DNA of 64,000 nt from Cryobacterium sp. Y29 (GCF_002929825.1 NZ_PJJN01000030.1:153424-217423), one strand, 5' to 3'. Positions 1-9,367 are shown, counted from the stretch's first letter. Notes: a model not told the origin generated them from the sequence alone. Numbers and translations are program-made.

Positions 1-49
1 CAGCCCGAATATCTGCGATGTGCGTGAGGGGCAGCGTTGTGTGTTCCAT
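1..49 (-). CDS. 5' end of an unidentified gene (partial)
   Basis: An ATG on the minus strand at position 49 opens a frame that stays open to the window edge (MEHTTLPLTHIADIRA). Only 16 codons are visible and there is no strong ribosome site, so no family can be named. It would be divergent from the PadR gene, with about 170 bases of shared upstream DNA between them. Confidence 0.25.
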   Translation of the reverse strand, partial: MEHTTLPLTHIADIRA

Positions 50-219
50 GATTCAACGCTAGACCCGTGCACGCCTTTCTCGTGATCCACGGTGATAGCT
101 AAAATGAGACTGACTGGGAGCCGGCCCTGAGCATCGGTGTGAGTGTGTCGCTCGAAGGCGTCGCTGGGTATCGTTAACCTATCGCTGTATATCGTTCGCA
201 ATACTTACAGGAGGAAATC

Positions 220-768
220 ATGGGCAATTCATTTCCAACAAGCGGGTTCAACGCTGGCAACATGGATGGCATCTGGCAGGCGATGGAGCAGTTTCGTTCG
301 CGGTTCGAAAAGCAGAGCGGTACCCGCGCCGGCCGTGGTGAGGTGCGCACGGCGGTGCTCGCGCTGCTCGCTGAGCAGTCGATGCACGGCTACCAGATCA
401 TTCACGAAATCGAGGAGCGCAGTGGTGGCAGCTGGAAACCCAGCGCCGGCTCGGTCTACCCGACCCTGCAACTGTTGGCCGACGAGGGCCTCATTAGCGC
501 CGAGGAGTCCAATGGTCGCAAGATCTACTCCCTGACCGATGAGGGCCGCGCCGCTGTCGCTGACTCCGACATGAGCGCGCCGTGGGAGACTACGGCGTCG
601 ACTTCCGGCCACGGGCATGGCCATGCGGCATTGCCGAAAGCGGGGATCGAGCTCGCCCAGGCAGCGGCGCAGGTTGGTCGCACCGGTTCGCCGGAGCAGA
701 TCAAGCAGGCCGTCATGGTGCTCGACGACGCACGTCGCAAGCTCTACTCGATCCTCGCTCAGGACTGA
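220..768 (+). CDS. PadR family transcriptional regulator
   Basis: 182-residue DNA-binding regulator. The PadR winged helix-turn-helix occupies about residues 43-115, with the typical motifs HGYQIIHEIEER, SVYPTLQLLADEGLI and IYSLTDEGRA. The C-terminal part is short, glycine/histidine-containing and probably helical, as in PadR proteins of the Vir/AphA type. An ideal AGGAGG lies just before the ATG. The gene ends 4 bases before the UbiB-like gene, so the two form an operon. PadR proteins usually repress their own operon in response to small molecules. TATCG/CGATA-like elements at about 170-205 could be its operator, but this is a guess. The family is certain; the ligand and targets are unknown. 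Confidence 0.93.
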   Translation: MGNSFPTSGFNAGNMDGIWQAMEQFRSRFEKQSGTRAGRGEVRTAVLALLAEQSMHGYQIIHEIEERSGGSWKPSAGSVYPTLQLLADEGLISAEESNGRKIYSLTDEGRAAVADSDMSAPWETTASTSGHGHGHAALPKAGIELAQAAAQVGRTGSPEQIKQAVMVLDDARRKLYSILAQD

Positions 769-772
769 CGGG

Positions 773-2479
773 GTGCCACTGGTTCGTCGAGGTAGCTACG
801 ATTCGAACTCGGGCGCGGGAAACTTGCGCGCCCGCTACCGCCGCATTCTGCGTTTCGCCAGCTGGTATCTGGCCATAACGTGGTGGTTCGAGTTGTTCCT
901 GCCCCGCATCGGGCTGGTGAAAATCGCCGAGCGCACTCGCTCTAAGCGGATGCAACGCTTCGCCAAGGGCTTTTACGTGCTCGCGTCCGACCTCGGTGGC
1001 CTGATGATCAAGGTCGGGCAATTCATGTCATCGCGCCTCGACGTGTTGCCGCCCGAGATCACCAGAGAACTCGAGGGCCTGCAAGACGAGGTCGCGCCGG
1101 TATCGTTCGCGGCTATTCGCGCGGCCGTCGAGGCAGAGCTGGGCATGCCGCTCGAGCGGGCTTTTACGTCGGTCGACGAGACGCCGGTGGCTGCTGCATC
1201 CCTCGGTCAGGCGCATCGGGCGCGATTGACCGCGCTCGATGCTGCCGACACGGGGCTCGACGGGGTCATCATCAAAGTGCAGCGGCCGGGTATCGACGAG
1301 ATCATCGACGTCGACCTGGCCGCCCTGCGCAAAGTGGGCGGGTGGCTCAGCCATGTGAAACTCGTCTCCAACCGCGTCGATATGCCGGCGTTGGTCGAGG
1401 AATTCGCCCAGACCAGCCTCGAAGAAATCGACTACCTGCACGAGGCAGCCAGCTCTGAACGCTTCGCGGCGGCCTTTCCCGACGACGACCGAGTGAGCGT
1501 ACCCGTCGTTGCCTGGGAGCGCACCACCCGCCGCGTACTCACCCTCGAAGACGTCACGGCGATCAAGATCACTGACGTCGACGCCCTGGTCAAGGCCGGC
1601 ATCGACCCCGTCCAGGTGGCGCCCATCTTCGCTGAAGTCATGTTCGACCAGATGTTCACCATGGGGTTCTTCCACGCTGACCCGCACCCCGGCAACATCT
1701 TCGTCACCCCGCACGCCGACACCGAGCGTGGCTGGAAGCTGACATTCATCGATTTCGGCATGATGGGTGAGGTTCCTAAAAGCACGCGCACCGGGCTGCG
1801 CAAAATGCTGATCGCCGCCGCCTCACGGGACGGACGCGGACTGGTCAACGCCATGAACGACGTGGGAGTGCTGCTGCCCTCGGCCGAAACGACCGAACTC
1901 GAGCGCGCAATGACGCAGCTGTTCGCCCGATTCGGCGGAATGGGATTCGCCGAACTGCGCGAGGTCGACCCCCGTGAGTTCCGCGAGTTCGCCGTGCAAT
2001 TCGGTGACGTCGTGCGCTCGTTGCCGTTTCAGCTGCCCGAGAATTTTTTGCTCATCATTCGGGCCATGTCCCTCACCTCCGGAGTCTCAAGCGCGCTCAA
2101 CCCCGCATTCAACCTGTGGGACTCGGTCGAGCCCTACGCGGCGCAGCTGCTGCGCGATGAGGGCGGCAACCTGGTGCAGGACTTCGCCAAACAGGCGTTG
2201 GAGACCGCCGGTCTCGCGTTTCGCCTGCCAAAGCGGCTCGACGGGTTGATCACCCGCATCGGAGACGGCACCGTAGCGGTCGCTAGCCCGGTCCTCGAAA
2301 AAAGAGTCGCGCGCCTCGAACGCACCGTGCGGCAGGCGATCTCGGCGCTCGTCTTCGGCGCACTGCTCATCGCTGGGGTCCTTCTGCGAGCGGATGACGC
2401 GGTGCTCGGCACCGTACTGATGGTCGCGTCGATCGCCCCCCTACTGCACGCCCTGTTCGCGGGGCGCCGCGGGTTCTAG
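773..2479 (+). CDS. ABC1/UbiB (AarF) atypical kinase-like membrane protein
   Basis: 568 residues from a GTG at 773, four bases after the PadR stop. The frame is open further upstream, but that extension lies inside padR. Family hallmarks in order: the KxGQ motif (KVGQ, about residue 80) with LPPEITRELEGLQDEV, the alanine-rich loop with ASLGQAHRARL (about 146), VIIKVQRPGI (about 166), catalytic HADPHPGNIF (about 302) and IDFGMMGEV (about 326). Two hydrophobic helices at the C-terminus (about 520-560) anchor it to the membrane. UbiB/Coq8 relatives are ATPases that support quinone or lipid biology. Actinobacteria make menaquinone, so the exact role here is open. Co-transcription with a PadR regulator suggests stress- or ligand-controlled expression. 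Confidence 0.9.
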   Translation: MPLVRRGSYDSNSGAGNLRARYRRILRFASWYLAITWWFELFLPRIGLVKIAERTRSKRMQRFAKGFYVLASDLGGLMIKVGQFMSSRLDVLPPEITRELEGLQDEVAPVSFAAIRAAVEAELGMPLERAFTSVDETPVAAASLGQAHRARLTALDAADTGLDGVIIKVQRPGIDEIIDVDLAALRKVGGWLSHVKLVSNRVDMPALVEEFAQTSLEEIDYLHEAASSERFAAAFPDDDRVSVPVVAWERTTRRVLTLEDVTAIKITDVDALVKAGIDPVQVAPIFAEVMFDQMFTMGFFHADPHPGNIFVTPHADTERGWKLTFIDFGMMGEVPKSTRTGLRKMLIAAASRDGRGLVNAMNDVGVLLPSAETTELERAMTQLFARFGGMGFAELREVDPREFREFAVQFGDVVRSLPFQLPENFLLIIRAMSLTSGVSSALNPAFNLWDSVEPYAAQLLRDEGGNLVQDFAKQALETAGLAFRLPKRLDGLITRIGDGTVAVASPVLEKRVARLERTVRQAISALVFGALLIAGVLLRADDAVLGTVLMVASIAPLLHALFAGRRGF

Positions 2480-2617
2480 ACGAGGGGCGTGACAGCCGTC
2501 GCCGCGAACGCGACCCGATCGAAGAAACTTCTGATCTGGCATCACTTTTATGCTGAGATTTACTCGCTTACATGGTTGATTCGGGCTAGACTTGGGGGTG
2601 AAGGAGGCACTGACGCC

Positions 2618-4201
2618 ATGACCCTCACCGCTCCGCCCGCTGCAACCGGCTCTGTGCCGGAACCTGAGGGTTCTCGGGTTTGGGGCATCGGTCAGGCTGG
2701 TGCATTGCTGGGCTCTGTTCTGGATGAAACACGGTTTGGTCACCTGGATGATGCTGAAGCCATCGCGGTACTGGCAGCGTTGGAAGAGCTTGGTCGCAAG
2801 GTTGATGGTGCGAGGCTACGAGCCACCACCGACATCGGCGTGCGCGCTGAGACCGACCGTGGCAACGGGTCCCTCGCCTTCCAAAACGGATGCCGTAACC
2901 GGGTTGAATTCATCACCCAACTCGCCGGTATCTCCAGCCGCGAAGCGAAACGTCGTCTGAAGCTGGGCGAAACCGTCGTGGAACGCACGCCCATGGGCCT
3001 GCCCGTACCCGCGCGGTACCCCGTCATCGCCGCAGCACTGGTCAGCGGCAACCTCGGCCTGGAAGCGGCAGAAATCATCGCCAGTACGTTGACCGCGCTG
3101 CACGGAAAAGTGCTGCAGGATGACCTCGACCATGTGGAACGTGCCCTGGTCGCCTCCGCGACCGGCGCGATCACCCCGGAAACTGCCGGACTGCCCGGGG
3201 CCGGCATCCGCTTCGCCCCTGACCTGTTGCGGGCACAGGCCTTGGAGTGGCAGGGCCGGCTCGATCCCGACGGTACCGCCCCCAACGACGACACCGTCGA
3301 AGCGAAGAGCACGTTGACGTTCGGGCTGCTGCACCACGGGCTCTACCCGCTGCGCGCCGACGTCACTCCTGAGCTGCGCGGCATCATGGACACCCTCTTC
3401 GACACCTACCTGTCAGCCCGGTCTCGCACGCCCCGGTTCGAACCCACCGAACCCCTCGACCCCCTCGACGGCACCGAACCCGGTGCCGGTACCGCGTTAG
3501 ACGGTCTTCATATCGGCGACACGAGCGTGGACGGTGAGCGATTCAGCGCCGACCACTTCAGTGCCGACCCGTTCACCGGCGACGCCCGCTACGACGGCGA
3601 CTGCCGCACCGCCGGCGAGAAACGCGCCGACATCCTCCGCTGTGTGTTCGAAGCGGCCGCGCGCGATCCGAAGACCCCCACCATGGGCGGCGCCGCCCCC
3701 ACCGTCATGATCCACATCAACGCCACCGACCTTCAACACGGTCGCGGCGTCGGCTGGATCGACGGCGTCGACGCCCCCATCTCGTTTCGCCGGGTGAACG
3801 AAGCCATCTGCGCCGGCGGCGCCCAACACGTCATCTTCGGCACCACCGGCAACATCCTCTACCTCGGCGACACCGTCCGCTGCTTCACCGCCAAACAACG
3901 CGCCGCGATCGCCGCCCGCGACGACGGCTGCATCATCCCCGGCTGCACCACCCCCGCCCGCTGGAGCGAAATCCACCACGTCATCCCCTGGCACCAACAC
4001 GGCCCCACCAACATCGACAACGGCGTCCTCCTCTGCTGGTTCCACCACCACACCATCAACACCAACGGATGGACAATCCGCATGATCAGTGGCAGACCCC
4101 AGGTGCGCGGCCCACTGCTCTGGGACCCCACCCAAACCTGGCGCCCCACCCACAGCCACCGCGCCAACATCCCCAGCCCAGAACCACCCTGGCGCAGCTA
4201 G
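2618..4201 (+). CDS. HNH endonuclease, DUF222 (13E12 repeat) family
   Basis: 527 residues starting at an ATG with AAGGAGG 11 bases upstream; the frame is open to 2489 but the ribosome site decides the start. The N-terminal two thirds is the DUF222 domain. The C-terminal HNH domain (about residues 441-490) contains CIIPGC, HHVIPWHQHGPTNIDNG and LCWFHHHTIN, with the His and Cys residues expected for a beta-beta-alpha-metal nuclease and a zinc knuckle. Such genes are present in many copies in Microbacteriaceae and mycobacteria and behave like a repeat family, but their biological role is not established. A 23-base tandem repeat lies immediately downstream. Confidence 0.93.
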   Translation: MTLTAPPAATGSVPEPEGSRVWGIGQAGALLGSVLDETRFGHLDDAEAIAVLAALEELGRKVDGARLRATTDIGVRAETDRGNGSLAFQNGCRNRVEFITQLAGISSREAKRRLKLGETVVERTPMGLPVPARYPVIAAALVSGNLGLEAAEIIASTLTALHGKVLQDDLDHVERALVASATGAITPETAGLPGAGIRFAPDLLRAQALEWQGRLDPDGTAPNDDTVEAKSTLTFGLLHHGLYPLRADVTPELRGIMDTLFDTYLSARSRTPRFEPTEPLDPLDGTEPGAGTALDGLHIGDTSVDGERFSADHFSADPFTGDARYDGDCRTAGEKRADILRCVFEAAARDPKTPTMGGAAPTVMIHINATDLQHGRGVGWIDGVDAPISFRRVNEAICAGGAQHVIFGTTGNILYLGDTVRCFTAKQRAAIAARDDGCIIPGCTTPARWSEIHHVIPWHQHGPTNIDNGVLLCWFHHHTINTNGWTIRMISGRPQVRGPLLWDPTQTWRPTHSHRANIPSPEPPWRS

Positions 4202-4203
4202 CT

Positions 4204-4262
4204 GAACCTGGCCGCAGCTGCTAGCCGAACCTGGCCGCAGCTGCTAGCCGAACCTGGCCGCA
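4204..4262. repeat. 23-bp tandem repeat, 2.6 copies
   Basis: The 23-base unit beginning GAACCTGGCCGCAGCTGCTA occurs perfectly at 4204-4226 and 4227-4249, followed by a 13-base partial copy at 4250-4262. It starts 3 bases after the stop codon of the HNH gene. The last bases of that gene resemble the unit's CAGCTAGC part, so slippage may have started at the gene end. Confidence 0.9.
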
Positions 4263-4309
4263 GTGGGTCCAGTCGTGGCGCGCGGGGCAAGACGAGTGCT
4301 CAGACTGAA

Positions 4310-4855
4310 CTAGGGCAGTTGCTCGAGCCAGACGCGCATCAGGGCGATGTCGTCGACGGTGATGCCTACCTCGGAGCGCGGCGGAATTAGCAGCGACGGT
4401 GTCTCCAGCGTGGCGTTGCGTACCTTTTCCCCGTGCAGCTGCACGTCGGCATCGTCGATCCAGATGAACGGTGCCGGCACGTTCTGGTCTTCTTCGATGC
4501 GCTCGGACTTCCAGAGTCCCGTCTCGCCATCGGTGCGGCCGGGGCGTTTCGGCGGAGTCGTCACGTCGAGCATGCGCCCGCCGGCCAGTCCGTGCAGCTC
4601 GGGCACGAGCAGCTGCCGGGTGGCATCGAACTCGTTCCAGGAGGTCAGCCAGACCAGCTCGACTCCGTACTGCATCAGCAGGGAGTCGAGTGCCGTGATC
4701 AGGCGGGGAGCCCAGCGCACGTCACGCGTTGCACCGTGACCGTCACCGTACTCGATGTTGATCGATGCCTGGGCTACATCTCCCCAGGCCGGGTCTGGCT
4801 CGGAACGGGGGCACAGGCATCCGTTGACAGAGAGGTAAAGTCGTGGAACGCTCAT
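4310..4855 (-). CDS. HAD-fold protein, SAK-HAD-like, catalytic Asp missing
   Basis: 181 residues. It resembles the short HAD domain proteins (the HAD found in Swiss-Army-Knife RNA repair proteins) that are frequent in actinobacteria. The recognisable parts are the N-terminal strand LYLSVNGCL, the middle ELVWLTSWNEFD and the late IWIDDADV. In active relatives the first motif reads roughly LYLDVDGVL. Here the nucleophile Asp is Ser and the second Asp is Asn, so phosphoryl transfer by the usual HAD mechanism should not be possible. The fold assignment is moderately sure; the function is unknown. It stands alone, convergent with the HNH gene. Confidence 0.7.
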   Translation of the reverse strand: MSVPRLYLSVNGCLCPRSEPDPAWGDVAQASINIEYGDGHGATRDVRWAPRLITALDSLLMQYGVELVWLTSWNEFDATRQLLVPELHGLAGGRMLDVTTPPKRPGRTDGETGLWKSERIEEDQNVPAPFIWIDDADVQLHGEKVRNATLETPSLLIPPRSEVGITVDDIALMRVWLEQLP

Positions 4856-5311
4856 TTTGCCTGCCCATCGTGATGAGTGGCGCGGTCGGCATCAACGATG
4901 CGTACTCGGTCTGCCGTATCGGCCATGGTGGTATCGCTGTTCAGCGTGAAATCGTAAATTGTCGGACTCCCAAATATATGCTTCTGCATATAGCTAAGCA
5001 CGCACGAGCGACGTACGCCTCCCCGCGAACTGGGTGAACTTCAGGGCCGCGTCAGGCGGCTTTTCCGTGACGTTTGCGCATGACGAGCATCCGCTTTCGT
5101 GCGCGCACCGACTATTTGCGCGAACCCGACGACACGGTAAGCGCGTCGGGTGTGACACCGGCCAGAAGGCGGAGGCCGAGGCCCGCCGCTCCAGCCCTCC
5201 CGCCGCCCAGGCCCAGGTCCGCCCAGGCCCAGGTCCGCCCGCCGCTCCGGCCCTCCGCCGCCCAGCGCTCCCGCCGCCCAGGCCCAGGCCCGCGCCGAAG
5301 ATGGCTCGGGC
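4856..5311. other. Intergenic region with palindrome; no convincing gene
   Basis: No supportable gene in 456 bases; the frames present are shadows of low-complexity sequence. A perfect palindrome TATATGC-TTCT-GCATATA lies at 4975-4992 in an AT-rich patch about 120 bases upstream of the HAD-like gene start. It is a candidate operator for that gene. The right half is the GC-rich repeat listed separately. Confidence 0.6.
5181..5296. repeat. GC-rich imperfect tandem repeat
   Basis: A block starting GCCCGCCGCTCC at 5181 recurs with changes at 5237. Each copy is followed by CCGCCGCCCAGGCCCAGG-type sequence. Within it the 16-base word GCCCAGGCCCAGGTCC is exactly doubled at 5205-5220 and 5221-5236. 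The array ends 15 bases before the M20 amidohydrolase stop codon. Confidence 0.85.
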
Positions 5312-6526
5312 TTAGCCCGCCAGTTCGGCCATACGCGACAGTGCCAACTGCGTGTACAGGGCCGTGCCGTCGGCCAGGACATCGTCGTCAAAGGTTGCTG
5401 CGGGGGAGTGATTGAAGGCGGGGGTGGGGGCATCCGCTTGTCGCGACATGGCCGAGAGAAATACAAAGGTTCCCGGTACCTGTTGCAACACTCGCGAAAA
5501 GTCCTCGGAGCCGCTCAGGGGGTTGACCATGCGGGTGAACCGCTTTTCACCGAAGAGTTCACCGACGACGCGCTCGGCGCGGCTGGTTTCGCCCTCGTCT
5601 GTGACGGTCGATGGATATTCGGTGGCGTAGTCCACCGCTACTTCAACGCCGTGCGCTGCCGCGATTCCCTCCAGCAGCCGGGGGACCACGCGCGCCAGCT
5701 TGGCACGCGACTGGGGTGTGTATGACCGAACGGTCGCTTCCAGTCGCGCGGAGTCGGGGATGATATTGCGCTTGGTGCCGGCCTGCAGCACCCCGACCGA
5801 GAGCACCACCGGGTCGAACATGTCGAATTGGCGGGTGACCATCACCTGCAGGGCGGTGACCATCTCAGCAATCACCGTCACCGGATCCTGCGCTTGGTGC
5901 GGGGCCGAACCGTGCCCGCCGGCCCCGTGCACCGTCACCGTGAGGCTATCGCTGGCCGACATCAGGGTTCCGGCGCGACTGGCGAATTGCCCGTTGGGTG
6001 CGCCGGCCGACATGACGTGCAGGCCGTAGGCGGCGTTCGCCCGGCGGCCGGCGGCGTCGAGTACGCCCTCGCGAATCATCACTCCCGCCCCGTCGTACCC
6101 TTCCTCACCCGGCTGGAACATGAGCACGACGTCTCCGGCGAGTTGGTCACGGTGGTGGGCGAGCAGCGTCGCCGCGCCCACAAGCATGGACGTGTGCAGG
6201 TCGTGACCGCAGGCGTGCATGGCGCCGTCAATGCGCGAGCTGAACTCCAATCCGGTACGTTCCTGAACTGGAAGCGCGTCCATGTCGCCGCGCAGTAACA
6301 CCACGGGCCGTGAAGCGGATGCCCCGGCGCCGGTTCCGCGCAACACCGCCGTCACCGAGGTGGTGTCGGTACCCAGACTGATCTCGTACGGAAGGCCCTG
6401 GAGGGCCTGGAGTACCTTCTCCTGCGTGCGTGGCAGCTGCAGCCCGATTTCAGGTTCCTGGTGCAAACGGTGGCGCAGGTCGGTGATGTCTCCGGCAAGT
6501 TCACGGGCATCTGAGAGTACGGTCAT
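5312..6526 (-). CDS. M20D family amidohydrolase (N-acyl amino acid / hippurate hydrolase type)
   Basis: 404 residues from an ATG at 6526 with AAAGGAGAAACC just upstream; the open frame to 6928 is a shadow inside the ABC ATPase gene. It hydrolyses N-acyl amino acids or small amides in the cytoplasm with two metal ions. Metal-site motifs are LLRGDMDALP, HACGHDLHTSM (about residue 104) and GEEGYDGA (about 139); GGHGSAPH belongs to the lid/dimerisation domain. The length is typical. It is last in the leftward operon behind the polar amino-acid ABC transporter, suggesting that the transported substrate is an acylated amino acid or peptide. The exact substrate cannot be read from sequence. Confidence 0.9.
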   Translation of the reverse strand: MTVLSDARELAGDITDLRHRLHQEPEIGLQLPRTQEKVLQALQGLPYEISLGTDTTSVTAVLRGTGAGASASRPVVLLRGDMDALPVQERTGLEFSSRIDGAMHACGHDLHTSMLVGAATLLAHHRDQLAGDVVLMFQPGEEGYDGAGVMIREGVLDAAGRRANAAYGLHVMSAGAPNGQFASRAGTLMSASDSLTVTVHGAGGHGSAPHQAQDPVTVIAEMVTALQVMVTRQFDMFDPVVLSVGVLQAGTKRNIIPDSARLEATVRSYTPQSRAKLARVVPRLLEGIAAAHGVEVAVDYATEYPSTVTDEGETSRAERVVGELFGEKRFTRMVNPLSGSEDFSRVLQQVPGTFVFLSAMSRQADAPTPAFNHSPAATFDDDVLADGTALYTQLALSRMAELAG

Positions 6527-6587
6527 GGTTTCTCCTTTGAAGGCCACTGGTGGTTCCAGTGTGAGCCGCAGCGGGAGGGTTGTCGAG

Positions 6588-7358
6588 TCACACCAGCGTC
6601 TGGCGCAAGAACTCCCGGGTGCGCGGTTGCTGCGAGTGGTCGAACACCTCGGCCGGCGAACCCTGCTCGAGAATGACGCCGTCGTCCATGAAAACGACCC
6701 GATCGGCCGCTGCCCGAGCGAAGCCCAGCTCGTGGGTGACCACGAGCATGGTGGCGCCGCTGGCGGCCAACGCGGCCATGACATCGGTGACTTCGCTGAC
6801 GTTTTCCGGATCGAGGGCCGACGTCGGTTCGTCAAACAGAAGCAGGGCGGGTTCAAGGGCCAGTGCCCGGGCGATGGCGACGCGTTGCTGCTGCCCGCCG
6901 GAGAGCTGGCGAGGGTAAGCGTTGGCACGATCAGCCAATCCCACCCGGGTCAGCAGTGTCATGCTGCGCTCGATTGCGTCGGCCTTGCTCAGTTTGAGAA
7001 TTGAGCGCGGTCCGTCGGCAATGTTCTGCAGCACGGTCCAGTGTGGAAACAGGTTGAAGTTCTGAAAAACCATTCCCACTTGGCGACGCTGCACGGCGAT
7101 CTGGCTTTCGGTGAGCCGGCGCACGGTCCCTTTAGACTCTTGCCGATAGCCCATGAGCTCGTCGCCTACCCAGATCGACCCGCCGCTGGCAACCTCGAGG
7201 CAGTTCACGCAGCGCAGCAGGGTGGATTTTCCCGACCCTGACGAACCGAGGATCGCGACAGTTTCGCCGACGTGCACCTCAAGGTCTATGCCCTTGAGTA
7301 CCTCGACCCCGGAGAAATGTTTGCGCAATCCGCTAATGCGCAGAATGGGCAGAGTCAC
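6588..7358 (-). CDS. Polar amino acid ABC transporter ATP-binding protein
   Basis: 256-residue ATPase of the GlnQ/HisP class, powering uptake through the permease encoded just upstream. It has Walker [10 protein letters not shown] (about residue 38), Q-loop FQNFNLFPH, signature [15 protein letters not shown] (about 149), Walker [13 protein letters not shown] (about 171) and the switch histidine in VVTHELGFA. Its ATG overlaps the permease stop by 4 bases, so translation is coupled. The order binding protein - permease - ATPase - hydrolase is a complete uptake and degradation unit. Confidence 0.96.
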   Translation of the reverse strand: MTLPILRISGLRKHFSGVEVLKGIDLEVHVGETVAILGSSGSGKSTLLRCVNCLEVASGGSIWVGDELMGYRQESKGTVRRLTESQIAVQRRQVGMVFQNFNLFPHWTVLQNIADGPRSILKLSKADAIERSMTLLTRVGLADRANAYPRQLSGGQQQRVAIARALALEPALLLFDEPTSALDPENVSEVTDVMAALAASGATMLVVTHELGFARAAADRVVFMDDGVILEQGSPAEVFDHSQQPRTREFLRQTLV

Positions 7359-8317
7359 GATTCCATACCTCGATTCAGGTTGCGCATGGCGGCTCGTCGA
7401 TCGAAAAACCTGGCAATAATGGAGGAGCTGCCAGTGCGGCTGGAACCCCGGCCATAGTGACGCTCAATGAAGAACTGCACGCCGTTGAGCACGGTCGTGA
7501 TGAAGAGGTACCAAATGCTCGCGACGATCAGCAGTGGCACGGTTTGATAGGTCTGGCTGTAGATCTCCTTGACCGAGAACAACAACTCGGCTCCGCCGAT
7601 CACGCTCACCAGCGAAGTCCCTTTCACCAGCGCGATGATGGAGTTGAAAGTGGGCGGAACGATGAAGCGCATGGCCTGGGGTAGCTGGATTCGAAAGAAG
7701 ACGCGAACCGGCTTCATGCCCAGGGCTTGTGCCGCCTCGAGCTGCCCCTCGTCAACCGAAATCAGCCCGGCGCGATAGATCTCGGCCTGATAGGCGGCAT
7801 CGTGCAGTCCAAGACCGACGATGGCCGCCAACAGTGGCGTCACCAGGGTGTTGGACTCGATGGAGGCAAATGTCGGACCAAACGGAATCCCGATACTCAA
7901 AACCGGCACGAGCAGGCCGATGTTGAACCAGAAGATCAGTTGCACGAGCTGTGGTGTACCCCGGAAGAACCAGATGTACGACGAGGCGAGCGCGCGCAGC
8001 AGGGCGTTGTCTGACAGCCGGCACACTGCCAGAACGCCGCCGAGAACCAGACCGATCGTCATCGCCGTCACCGTGAGGAAGAGAGTCATGACAACGCCCC
8101 GGAGCACGGTTTCACTGTTGAGGTATTGCCCGACGACGTCCCAGTCAAAGTTGGGGTTCGTCAGCAACAGATTCACGATTTGTGCGGCGACGACCACGGT
8201 AATGATGGAGAGCACCCAGGTAGCGGGCCGCCGGGGAGCCAGCGCCCGTGCTACGTCCACAGGGTGTTGCGGGTGAGGCAATTCGATGTCGGTCTGGTTA
8301 CTCGGCAGGTTTGCCAT
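7355..8317 (-). CDS. Amino acid ABC transporter permease
   Basis: 320-residue inner-membrane permease of the HisM/GlnP type. It has an N-terminal cytoplasmic tail and about five to six hydrophobic segments. The conserved inner-membrane component (EAA) loop reads EAAQALGMKPVRVFFRIQLP. The motif WFFRGTPQLVQL is typical of polar amino acid permeases. There is only one permease gene, so the channel is probably a homodimer. It starts 2 bases after the binding-protein stop and overlaps the ATPase gene. Confidence 0.95.
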   Translation of the reverse strand: MANLPSNQTDIELPHPQHPVDVARALAPRRPATWVLSIITVVVAAQIVNLLLTNPNFDWDVVGQYLNSETVLRGVVMTLFLTVTAMTIGLVLGGVLAVCRLSDNALLRALASSYIWFFRGTPQLVQLIFWFNIGLLVPVLSIGIPFGPTFASIESNTLVTPLLAAIVGLGLHDAAYQAEIYRAGLISVDEGQLEAAQALGMKPVRVFFRIQLPQAMRFIVPPTFNSIIALVKGTSLVSVIGGAELLFSVKEIYSQTYQTVPLLIVASIWYLFITTVLNGVQFFIERHYGRGSSRTGSSSIIARFFDRRAAMRNLNRGMES

Positions 8318-8319
8318 GA

Positions 8320-9252
8320 CTATTGCGGGTTTGCGACGAGCCAGTCGGCGTACAGGTTGATGCCGGGCTGTTCGATAATCTCTCGATCGAGACCGTACTT
8401 GGTCATGATCTTCTCGTAGTCACCATTGTCAAAGAGCACTTGAAAGCTCGCGAGTAGCGGGTCGGAGAGCTCGGAATCTTTCGGGAGCAGAGCCCCCATG
8501 AACTGACCGGCGAACCCGTTGGCAAACTCGTCGCCGACGACTTCCAACTCGCCGTTGGATTCTTTGGCCGCGTAGAACAGTGAGGCTCCGCCGGTGAAGA
8601 ATGCATCCGTTCGCCCTGATCGCAAGGCCAGCACGCCGTCGGGAACGCTCGTGACACTCAGCACGGTGAGGTCCTTACCCTGCTCCTGGCACTTCACTGC
8701 CTGCGCCTCGGCGACTTTGTAAGTGGCGGCGTTGGCGAGTGCTGCCACGGTGACATCACACAATTCGTCCATGTTGGTGACGTTCTTGGGGTTGCCCTTC
8801 TCGACGAGAAAAGGCACGACCTCCTGGAGAACGTCAACGAATTCGGCGCCGGGGCGCTCCCTCGGTCCGCCGACCGAGTCGGCGTAGGGAAAGAAACCGA
8901 AGGCGTAACGTTCGGCGCTGATCGCGGCGAACGCGCCGGAAATGTCCGGCACGGTGGCGACCTCGACATCCACGCCCATGACCTCGGCGATGGCCTCCAT
9001 GAGCTCGGCGCCGGCGCCGGTGTACGCGCCGGTTTTTCCGGGCGTCGTGACCCACCATGGCGGGTTTGCACCGCTCGTGACGACAGTGAGTTCGCCGGCG
9101 TCCTGAATGTTTTGGGGTAGGGCGTCGTGAATGGCTTGGTCCATGCCAGAGGACACTGTGGGTTCCGCCGGTTCGACCGCTGCGCTGCAACCGGCTAAGA
9201 GCGAGACCGAGAGGGCCATGCAGAGGGTTTTTGCGACCTGGATACGATTCAT
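8320..9252 (-). CDS. ABC transporter substrate-binding lipoprotein (SBP family 3 type)
   Basis: 310 residues. A lipoprotein signal with lipobox LLAGC puts the lipidated cysteine at residue 22, so the protein sits on the outer face of the membrane and captures the solute. The body has the two-lobe arrangement of the amino acid-binding family (GAYTGAGAELMEAIAEVMG near the start, DAFFTGGASLFYAA in the second lobe). It is the first transporter gene after the IclR gene, with 115 bases in between that probably hold its own promoter or processing site. The ligand is unknown; a modified or acylated amino acid is suggested by the hydrolase partners. Confidence 0.93.
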   Translation of the reverse strand: MNRIQVAKTLCMALSVSLLAGCSAAVEPAEPTVSSGMDQAIHDALPQNIQDAGELTVVTSGANPPWWVTTPGKTGAYTGAGAELMEAIAEVMGVDVEVATVPDISGAFAAISAERYAFGFFPYADSVGGPRERPGAEFVDVLQEVVPFLVEKGNPKNVTNMDELCDVTVAALANAATYKVAEAQAVKCQEQGKDLTVLSVTSVPDGVLALRSGRTDAFFTGGASLFYAAKESNGELEVVGDEFANGFAGQFMGALLPKDSELSDPLLASFQVLFDNGDYEKIMTKYGLDREIIEQPGINLYADWLVANPQ

Positions 9253-9367
9253 TGACAGTGTTCCATTGCTGTAGTTGATTAGGTGAACTCAACACGCCTG
9301 CGTACAGGCCTGCGCCGATCTAGTGAAAAAGACGACGGAGCGCTGGAATTGCGCGGGAGAAGCGCCG

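Noticed and set aside
4843..5037. 64-codon plus-strand frame near the HAD-like gene
   Set aside because: No ribosome site or motif; it overlaps the start of the minus-strand gene.
5034..5415. Several Pro/Arg- or Ala-rich frames over the GC-rich repeats
   Set aside because: They overlap each other on both strands, consist of low-complexity repeats and have no ribosome sites.
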